Below are positions 6,650 to 11,851 of a stretch of DNA of 11,851 bases, piece by piece. The position numbers and the translations under genes were made by a program. Source of the DNA: Candidatus Cloacimonadota bacterium (GTDB lineage: Bacteria; Cloacimonadota; Cloacimonadia; Cloacimonadales; TCS61). A model generated the notes under the pieces. That model was not told where the DNA came from. It saw only the letters and a program-made list of their open reading frames with translations, and did no database searches. The stretch covers positions 1 to 11,851 of the forward strand of contig DRTC01000333.1 in NCBI GenBank assembly GCA_011372345.1. Reading direction: 5' to 3'. The first letter of the stretch is position 1, and each line of letters begins with the position of its first letter.

Positions 6650-6786
6650 GACTCGAGTTCATAAGAGCGTAGCGAGAATGGACTTGAGACGGCAAACTAC
6701 CTCAAATCGTAAAACTGAAATATGAGATGAAATTGGTGATGGAAGCATTCGACTGAACTCCATCTGCTTCGCGATGAAGTCCAGTC
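6650..6786. repeat. REPIN-like element, copy 2 (left flank of the transposase)
   Basis: This 137-bp element has its left hairpin at 6650-6690 (GACTCGAGTTC ... GGACTTGAGAC) and its right hairpin at 6751-6764 / 6773-6786 (GACTGAACTCCATC / GATGAAGTCCAGTC). The roughly 60 bases between them match the copy at 7418-7478 with seven substitutions and one gap, all substitutions being transitions. It begins at the base after the M14 stop codon and ends 14 bases before the preferred transposase start. Confidence 0.88.
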
Positions 6787-6800
6787 TAATTGAGAAAATT

Positions 6801-7376
6801 ATGCGCTGCAAAAAAGAAGAATTCATTAAAAACCAATATTTCCATTTTTATAATCATGCTGTCGAAAATGGATTATTATTCAGGGAAGATGATGATTATT
6901 TGTGGTTTTTAGACAAATTCAATCTCAAGTTGGAAAAATATCCTACTTCTGTTTTTGCATATTGTTTGATGCCAAATCATTTCCATTTTCTCTTGAGACA
7001 AGAATCCGATAAACCAATCTATCAAATTTTCAATGACTTGAACAACTCTTATGTTCCACATTATAATTTCAAATATAAAAGAAAAGGTAGACTTTATCGG
7101 GAGCCTTTACAGCATATACATATCAAAAAGGAAAACTATCTTATCTATTTATGCCAATATATTCATTATAATCCGGTAAAAGCAGGATTAGTCAAAGAAT
7201 TGGAAGACTGGAAATATTCAAATTATCCGGAGTGGATTGGTTTGAGAAATGGAAAACTTTATAATAATGAATTGCTTTTAGCTTATTTCGGAAATCCGCG
7301 AGAATACAAGAAACAAATAAAAGAGCATGAGAAATATATGAAAGAAAAGGAATTTGGAAAACTACTATTTGATTGA
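6801..7376 (+). CDS. REP-associated tyrosine transposase (RAYT, IS200/IS605-related)
   Basis: The 191-residue product is a Y1 HUH transposase of the RAYT family. It begins with MRCKKEEFIKNQYFHFYNHAV. The HUH motif is H60-F-H62 in CLMPNHFHFLLR, the catalytic tyrosine is probably Y84 (NNSYVPHYN; Y88 is the alternative), and the family signature YIHYNPVKAGLV lies at 120-131 after KRKGRLYRE (93-101). RAYTs are known to cleave and join single-stranded REP sequences and are thought to spread REPIN elements. I prefer ATG 6801 to an in-frame ATG at 6774, because 6774 lies inside the right arm of the flanking repeat hairpin and the extra nine residues are just translated repeat. The ribosome-binding site (TTGAGAAAATT) is weak. 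The gene looks intact and is boxed by direct copies of the element it probably mobilises. The stop abuts the right copy. Confidence 0.9.
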   Translation: MRCKKEEFIKNQYFHFYNHAVENGLLFREDDDYLWFLDKFNLKLEKYPTSVFAYCLMPNHFHFLLRQESDKPIYQIFNDLNNSYVPHYNFKYKRKGRLYREPLQHIHIKKENYLIYLCQYIHYNPVKAGLVKELEDWKYSNYPEWIGLRNGKLYNNELLLAYFGNPREYKKQIKEHEKYMKEKEFGKLLFD

Positions 7377-7517
7377 GACTCGATTTCAGAGGAGCGAAGC
7401 GACGGTGGACTTGAGACGACAAACTACCTCAAATCGTAGAACTGAAATATAAGATGGAATTGGGTGGCGGAAACATTCGACTGAACTCCATCTAACTGAA
7501 GTTGATGAAGTCCAGTC
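7377..7517. repeat. REPIN-like element, copy 3 (right flank of the transposase)
   Basis: This 141-bp element has its left hairpin at 7377-7417 (GACTCGATTTC ... GGACTTGAGAC) and its right hairpin at 7479-7492 / 7504-7517. It starts immediately after the transposase TGA and has the same orientation as the left copy. The loop of the second hairpin (TAACTGAAGTT) differs from the left copy's (TGCTTCGC), while the arms are identical. Confidence 0.88.
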
Positions 7518-7582
7518 TAAATCATCCAATTTTCGGAATCAATTATGCGTTAACAATTATGAATAAAACCAGGAGTAAATAA

Positions 7583-10500
7583 ATGAAACAATTTTTATTT
7601 TTTGTATTTACCTCAATTTCTATAATGTTATTTTCACAAGGATTAAATTCGCGATATGAAGTAATCGAAAACTTCGATGACGGAGAGATCGACCTTTATT
7701 CATTTCCCGGAGAAGATAACGATCCTGATGATTGGGCTCTTGATCAGATCAACACTTTTAACAACTCTCCATTTTCTCTACGAATTTTCGGTAACACCTG
7801 GAAAGTTGAGGATATCGAACCGACCGTGATCGATTCCGGAAATGTCTGGCAGATAGCAATGTTTGTTCAAGAAGTTAGCGAAATACAAGCGTTTGGAATC
7901 ATGGATACAGCAAATGTTCTACTTTATTCTTTATTCGGAACACAAGAACTCGACATTGAAGAATGGATTCCGGTTTATCAGGGTGCATTCGAGGAAGAAA
8001 CCTGGAATTTGATCCAACTTCCGGTTGCTGATGACTGGTTTGCCTGGTATGATTATTATCCAACTATCGAATCTTTAGTTTTCGTCAACGATCAAGATGA
8101 TGGAGATCCCGGAATTGTTTATTTTGATGAAATTTTAAATATTACCGAAGATCTTCCCGTTCCACCGCAGGTCGAGATAAGTTACGACATCGGAGATATT
8201 TATCGTAAACAAAATGGACAACGGAATGTCGATGTTCAATTTTATTCCGAAGTTATCGATCCTGACAGCGAAGATCATCTATTCTTATGGGATTTTGGAG
8301 ATGATTCCACCAGTGTCGAGCAAAATCCGATTCACACATATTTAGTTGAAGATGATCATCCTTACACGGTTCTGCTTGAAGTTGTCGATACTACAAATTG
8401 CTGGGGACAAGCAGTCTGTCAAATCGAAGTTGATGAAGGAGAAACAACCTTTCCCATCACCATGAACTTTGTCGGAGATATCATGCTTGCTCGTGGCTAT
8501 GAAAGTGGTGGAGGAATAATTCCTACTCAAGGAGTTGAAGCGATATTTGAACCAACCCTGGATATTCTGGGAAATGCTGCTGATATTACAATTGCTAACC
8601 TCGAATGTCCGCTCACAACACATTGGGAGCACCATCCGACCAAGACGATTTATTTCAAAGGTTCTCCCGAAAATGTCGATGGTCTGGTTTATGCCGGAAT
8701 CGATATTATCACCCTTGCCAACAACCATGTATATGATTATATGCTGCCCGGAATGCAGGAAACTCAACAGGTTCTGGCAGATAACAACATTCTATATTCA
8801 GGAGCAGGAGCAGATTCTTATGAAGCTTATTTACCTCTTTTTTACAATAAATCCGGTGTGAATATCGCTTTCCTTGCTTCCAGCGACAGAACCGGTCAAT
8901 ACAACAATTATCAACCGTATTTAAATGCTGGATTCAACAAACCGGGATTTGCTTATATGACTCCTTATTATGTGCAGAAACAGATCCAGGAAGTTCAGGA
9001 TGTTGCTGATCTGATCGTTGTTGAAGTTCATTGCGGCAGCGAATATTCAACTCAACCCGGAAGCAATTACGATAAATCCATTCCGCTTTATCAATATGAA
9101 GAACCTTTCCCGGAAGATGAGGAATACACTTTCCGCTTAGACATTCCACACATGTGGGATGTTGAATACAGACATTTCATGATCGATGCCGGAGCAGATG
9201 CTGTTATTTGTCACCATCCTCACATAATTCAGGGTTTGGAAATCTATAACGGAAAACTGATCGCTCATTCACTTGGAAATTTTGCTTTCGACCTATCTTA
9301 TGCGGAAACAATGCCGACTATGATCCTGAACACCAAGATCAATGAAACCGGTTTTTATGAATATTCTGTTACTCCTGTTTTCATCGATGATTATATTCCC
9401 CAAAGAGCTGAAGGCGGACTCGGTCTGCACATCCTCGATTATGTAGCCAGACGCTCCAAAGAAATGAATACTTACCTGCATGTAGATCGGGAAGAGATCA
9501 CAGCTTCAGTTATTTTTGATACTCTGAATATGGAAATAAACACGGAAGATTATGCAGAAATATTATCGCTTTCGGAAAATAACGGGGAATGGTTTTCCGA
9601 ACCTTTTAAATTACAAAGAGACGGTCATATCTCTTTGATCAATTCGATCACTCCCGGAAATAGCTGGCAATATCGTTTGGGTAGAGAGATCGTCTGGTTT
9701 GGCAACTGCGAAGATGAAGGCTGTACTCTCTGGAATCTGAACAGTGATGACGAATGGTATGATGATACTGAATCTTATGAAGGAGAGCGTTCCATCTGTC
9801 ATCGCAGATTTCCTGATTCCGGAGATAATATTGTCACGAATTTTACCAATCGAATTAAAAGATATTCTGACGGTGATTTTACTTTGCACGGATATTTCAA
9901 AACCCAGAATGGAAGTAATGTTACGATCGAAGCCAGGTATTATCAAACAAGAGGTGATAATCCTTGGCTAGATACAGAAGATATCGGAGTTTTGATCGAT
10001 GGTGACACAAGTTGGAATTTTTATTGGAAGAAGCTCGAAGTTCCGGACAACTGCAATTTCTTCGATATCAGATTGAACAGCGATATGCCTGCTGACGGAG
10101 AAGCATTATCATGGTTCGATAATGTCGGGATCATCGAATGGTCGGATTGGGAAACCTTTGATGAATATGCAGAAATAGAAAATCCGCATGATTATTATTT
10201 TCTGCAGATCAAATCCGGAACTCAACTAGGGCATGCTGTTTTGAGTTATACAGAAACAAATTATGGAGAAGGTCCAGTCGTTCAAAATGATGAAGAACAT
10301 GAAATTCCAACTCGAGGAAGATTAATTGCTAATTACCCCAATCCCTTCCATCCTTCCACCACAATTTCTTTTCAATTAAACACCGAAAACACCGAAAACA
10401 CCGAAATCAATATCTATAACATCAAAGGACAAAAAGTAAAACAGATTGTCAGCAATCAGCGATCAGCAGGACAGCATTCAGTCATCTGGGATGGACAAGA

Positions 10501-10597
10501 TAGTAATAACAAAGCAGTAAGTTCCGGAATCTATTTCTATAATTTAAGAATTGACGGGAAAAGTATCGATACGAAAAAGTGTTTGTTGTTGAGGTGA
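7583..10597 (+). CDS. T9SS-sorted surface protein with PKD and CapA metallophosphatase-like domains
   Basis: This 1004-residue secreted multidomain protein has a signal peptide at 1-19. Residues 22-190 are a jelly-roll, carbohydrate-binding-like domain beginning IENFDDG. A PKD domain follows at about 198-285 (LWDFGDDSTSVEQNPIHTY). Residues 291-645 are a CapA/PGA_cap domain with GDIML (298-302), NLECPL (339-344), ANNH (379-382), H483 (VEVHCGSEY), HHPH (544-547) and HSLGNF (562-567). A second beta-sandwich spans about 685-850, and a type A T9SS sorting domain spans about 911-1004 (NYPNPFHPSTTISF ... GIYFYNL). CapA proteins belong to the calcineurin-like phosphoesterase group and act in poly-gamma-glutamate capsule or related polymer handling; the reaction here is unknown. 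About 30 extra residues lie between HCGSEY and the IDAGAD motif. Shine-Dalgarno AGGAG (7571-7575) is seven bases before the ATG. A 9-bp tandem repeat encodes NTENTENTE in the sorting domain. Confidence 0.9.
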   Translation: MKQFLFFVFTSISIMLFSQGLNSRYEVIENFDDGEIDLYSFPGEDNDPDDWALDQINTFNNSPFSLRIFGNTWKVEDIEPTVIDSGNVWQIAMFVQEVSEIQAFGIMDTANVLLYSLFGTQELDIEEWIPVYQGAFEEETWNLIQLPVADDWFAWYDYYPTIESLVFVNDQDDGDPGIVYFDEILNITEDLPVPPQVEISYDIGDIYRKQNGQRNVDVQFYSEVIDPDSEDHLFLWDFGDDSTSVEQNPIHTYLVEDDHPYTVLLEVVDTTNCWGQAVCQIEVDEGETTFPITMNFVGDIMLARGYESGGGIIPTQGVEAIFEPTLDILGNAADITIANLECPLTTHWEHHPTKTIYFKGSPENVDGLVYAGIDIITLANNHVYDYMLPGMQETQQVLADNNILYSGAGADSYEAYLPLFYNKSGVNIAFLASSDRTGQYNNYQPYLNAGFNKPGFAYMTPYYVQKQIQEVQDVADLIVVEVHCGSEYSTQPGSNYDKSIPLYQYEEPFPEDEEYTFRLDIPHMWDVEYRHFMIDAGADAVICHHPHIIQGLEIYNGKLIAHSLGNFAFDLSYAETMPTMILNTKINETGFYEYSVTPVFIDDYIPQRAEGGLGLHILDYVARRSKEMNTYLHVDREEITASVIFDTLNMEINTEDYAEILSLSENNGEWFSEPFKLQRDGHISLINSITPGNSWQYRLGREIVWFGNCEDEGCTLWNLNSDDEWYDDTESYEGERSICHRRFPDSGDNIVTNFTNRIKRYSDGDFTLHGYFKTQNGSNVTIEARYYQTRGDNPWLDTEDIGVLIDGDTSWNFYWKKLEVPDNCNFFDIRLNSDMPADGEALSWFDNVGIIEWSDWETFDEYAEIENPHDYYFLQIKSGTQLGHAVLSYTETNYGEGPVVQNDEEHEIPTRGRLIANYPNPFHPSTTISFQLNTENTENTEINIYNIKGQKVKQIVSNQRSAGQHSVIWDGQDSNNKAVSSGIYFYNLRIDGKSIDTKKCLLLR
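10381..10407 (+). repeat. 9-bp tandem repeat in the T9SS sorting domain
   Basis: There are three consecutive units of CACCGAAAA, the last ending in T. They encode NTENTENTE in the turn between the first two strands of the sorting domain. The unit is three codons long, so gain or loss of copies would keep the frame. Confidence 0.85.
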
Positions 10598-10600
10598 TGT

Positions 10601-10618
10601 AACTCGATTTTCCGAGTT
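10601..10618. repeat. Short hairpin after the CapA-domain gene
   Basis: AACTCG, a six-base loop, then CGAGTT, starting four bases after the stop codon. No T-run follows, so a rho-independent terminator is not supported. It is the first of several palindromes in the 235-bp gap before the C25 gene. Confidence 0.5.
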
Positions 10619-10623
10619 CGAGC

Positions 10624-10692
10624 GTAGCACATTTTTGTAAAATGTGAAATTTTCAAAGAATCAATCTATCACAGAATACAATTCTGTGCTAC
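10624..10692. repeat. GTAG-type REP doublet (inverted pair)
   Basis: Left unit: GTAG (10624-10627) followed by a perfect 8-bp hairpin, CACATTTT-TGT-AAAATGTG (10628-10646). Right unit, inverted: CACAGAAT-ACA-ATTCTGTG (10670-10688) followed by CTAC (10689-10692). The outer GTAGCACA and TGTGCTAC also pair with each other across the doublet. This is the textbook REPIN layout and is unrelated in sequence to the repeats flanking the local transposase. Confidence 0.82.
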
Positions 10693-10701
10693 ATTATAAC
10701 T

Positions 10702-10737
10702 CAATCATCCGTCAAATGCCTGACACGGTCTTGATTG
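10702..10737. repeat. Imperfect hairpin between the two REP doublets
   Basis: CAATCA (10702-10707) pairs with TGATTG (10732-10737). Inside it, CCG/CGG and GTC/GAC pair with small bulges, leaving a loop around AAATGCCT. It is a weaker structure than its neighbours and may be a degraded repeat. Confidence 0.45.
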
Positions 10738-10743
10738 TGAAAT

Positions 10744-10809
10744 GTAGAACCAAACTTGTTCGGTCTAACAAAAACAGAAATAAATGTCTCGGAACAAGTT
10801 CCGAACTAT
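10744..10809. repeat. GTAG-type REP doublet upstream of the C25 peptidase gene
   Basis: GTAG (10744-10747) is followed by AACCAAAC-TT-GTTCGGTC (10748-10765, 6 of 8 pairs). The inverted unit TCGGAAC-AA-GTTCCGA (10789-10804) follows, ending in CTAT (10806-10809) where CTAC is expected. Arms, order and spacing match the minus-strand reading of the doublet at 3763-3843. It ends 23 bases before the C25 start codon. Confidence 0.72.
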
Positions 10810-10832
10810 GAAGGAGCAACAAAAGGAAAAAT

Positions 10833-11851
10833 ATGAAAATAATCTTCGCTTTAGTCATCCTGTTTGTATTGACATTTTACTTTTTGCAGGGAATCGAATT
10901 ATCTCTTGAAAATAATATCTTAACAATTTCAGGTAGTTTCGAGCTTGAGAAATTTCCAGCACAAAAAATTAACGGAATCGAATATCTGAAATTCGATACT
11001 TCAGATTTCGGTAAAACCGGAAATAACGGAGAAGCAGAATTACCTGTATTTTCCAAATTAGTAAATCTTCCAAACACTGGAAATTATGTTCTGAAAGATC
11101 TGGAATATGATTTTGAAGAATTGGATTTGGATAAAAAGATCATTCCTTTCGGTTGGGAAGATAACACTCCCATAAATTCCGAATTTTATTATAAAGACGA
11201 GTGGTTTCCCAAAGAAATTATAAAAATTTCCAAACCAAGTATAATGCGAGGAGTCAGGTTTTCTCAAATTTCCCTCGCTGCTGCTCAATATAATCCTGCT
11301 CTTAACAAAATAAGAATTCTGAAAAATATCAAAGTAGATTTGGAATTAGATCCTTCCAAAAATGAAAATTCTGTTGCTAATGATAGAAATTCCAATATTA
11401 AACCCTTTTCCAACATTCTTATTGAAAAATCCGGAAGAACAGAAACTCCTTCATATTATAATGGAAATTACCTTCTGATCGCTCCTGATAATTGTGTTTC
11501 CTATTTACAGCCCTTATTAAGACACAAAGAAAAACTGGGTTACAAAACCAGGCTCGCAACTTTAACGGAAACAGGTTCGAGCAATACTTCCATTAAAAAT
11601 TTCATCCAGAATGCTTATGATAATTGGGACTATCCGCCGGAAAATGTTATCCTGATCGGTGATGTGGATGGTACTATTGTCCTGCCCTCATATTTTGTCG
11701 AAGGTTACTGGACTCCTTGGGATGTAACCGATCATCCATATACTTTATTGGAAGGTGATGATTATTTCCCGGATATTATGCTTGGTAGAATTCCGGTTCG
11801 CTCTTTGACGCAACTGGCAACTGTTGTTAATAAGATCATCAAATACGAAAG
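10833..11851 (+). CDS. C25 (gingipain-like) peptidase, N-terminal fragment
   Basis: The gene is open to the right edge: 339 complete codons and no stop. It starts at ATG 10833 with Shine-Dalgarno AAAGGA centred about nine bases upstream. The N-terminus is a signal sequence (residues 1-20, hydrophobic core IIFALVILFVLTFYFLQ). Residues about 21-205 resemble the pro-domain of C25 peptidases (GEAELPVFSKLVNLP at 66-80). The start of the caspase-like catalytic fold follows: NYLLIAPD (212-219), HKEKLGYKTRLATL (231-244), NVILIGDVDG (271-280) and DDYFPDIMLGRIPVRS (309-324). The catalytic His and Cys of the family lie further on, outside the window, so activity cannot be judged. Such enzymes are secreted cysteine proteases, usually carried by T9SS, and a sorting tail would be expected beyond the window. 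The gene follows the CapA-domain gene after a 235-bp repeat-filled gap, so co-transcription is uncertain. Confidence 0.88.
   Translation, partial: MKIIFALVILFVLTFYFLQGIELSLENNILTISGSFELEKFPAQKINGIEYLKFDTSDFGKTGNNGEAELPVFSKLVNLPNTGNYVLKDLEYDFEELDLDKKIIPFGWEDNTPINSEFYYKDEWFPKEIIKISKPSIMRGVRFSQISLAAAQYNPALNKIRILKNIKVDLELDPSKNENSVANDRNSNIKPFSNILIEKSGRTETPSYYNGNYLLIAPDNCVSYLQPLLRHKEKLGYKTRLATLTETGSSNTSIKNFIQNAYDNWDYPPENVILIGDVDGTIVLPSYFVEGYWTPWDVTDHPYTLLEGDDYFPDIMLGRIPVRSLTQLATVVNKIIKYE

Larger units (their letters stand above)
6650..7517. mobile_element. RAYT cassette: REPIN-like element, transposase, REPIN-like element
   Basis: The transposase gene is bounded by two direct, closely similar REPIN-like elements (6650-6786 and 7377-7517). 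This gives an 868-bp cassette of the kind expected for a RAYT with its cognate repeats. No target-site duplication can be defined, because the element ends are imperfect and both abut coding stops. Classical IS inverted termini are absent, as usual for this family. Confidence 0.75.

Noticed and set aside
6774..6800. Upstream ATG at 6774 as the transposase start
   Set aside because: It lies within the right arm of the flanking repeat hairpin, has no ribosome-binding site, and its nine extra residues are translated repeat. ATG 6801 fits the family N-terminus better.
8342..8767. 141-codon minus-strand open frame inside the CapA-domain gene
   Set aside because: It is a shadow of a strongly conserved domain on the plus strand. 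The product has no recognisable motifs or ribosome-binding site.
10601..10646. Hairpins after the CapA-domain gene as intrinsic terminators
   Set aside because: No run of T follows either stem in the direction of transcription. The second is better explained as a REP unit with a GTAG leader.
3763..10809. CRISPR array formed by the repeated palindromes
   Set aside because: The units are not regularly spaced, are arranged as inverted pairs, and have no unique spacers of constant length or cas genes nearby.

Overview
The window looks like a piece of an AT-rich, Gram-negative chromosome from an uncultured lineage close to Candidatus Cloacimonadota (or another Fibrobacteres-Chlorobi-Bacteroidetes-like group). 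The evidence is a C-terminal type IX secretion (T9SS) sorting domain of the NYPNPF...GQKVK...GIYFY type, a gingipain-like C25 peptidase, Lol and TamB outer-membrane biogenesis genes, and intergenic DNA packed with short palindromic repeats. The phylum is an inference from protein style, not from a marker gene. No rRNA, tRNA or CRISPR array was seen.

Left third (1-3718), all on the minus strand. Read in the direction of transcription, it holds a LolC/E-type permease and a LolD-type ATPase (a lipoprotein-release ABC transporter pair), a 316-bp repeat-rich gap, a DUF1016/YhcG-type PDDEXK nuclease, and the N-terminus of a TamB/AsmA-like protein that leaves the window. The 3' ends of the ATPase and nuclease genes run into the same A/T-rich repeat. 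A 27-bp palindrome occurs three times, once inside the nuclease reading frame.

Right two thirds (3908-11851), all on the plus strand. In order these are a DUF1848 protein with a radical-SAM-like cysteine motif at its extreme C-terminus, a secreted M14 zinc carboxypeptidase, a REP-associated tyrosine transposase (RAYT), a 1004-residue secreted protein combining carbohydrate-binding-like, PKD, CapA and T9SS sorting domains, and the first 339 residues of a C25 (gingipain-like) peptidase. The M14, CapA and C25 proteins suggest a locus for extracellular or surface polymer and protein processing. They are spaced by repeats and need not form one operon.

The most striking content is the repeat layer. 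The RAYT gene lies between two direct copies of a roughly 140-bp element made of two inverted hairpins (REPIN-like). A third, longer copy with no transposase lies upstream of the M14 gene. All three start within one base of a stop codon. A second, unrelated set of palindromes has the classical REP design of a GTAG tetranucleotide plus hairpin, arranged as inverted pairs, in the 3719-3907 and 10598-10832 gaps. One of those pairs carries a 22-nt palindromic insertion inside a hairpin loop.
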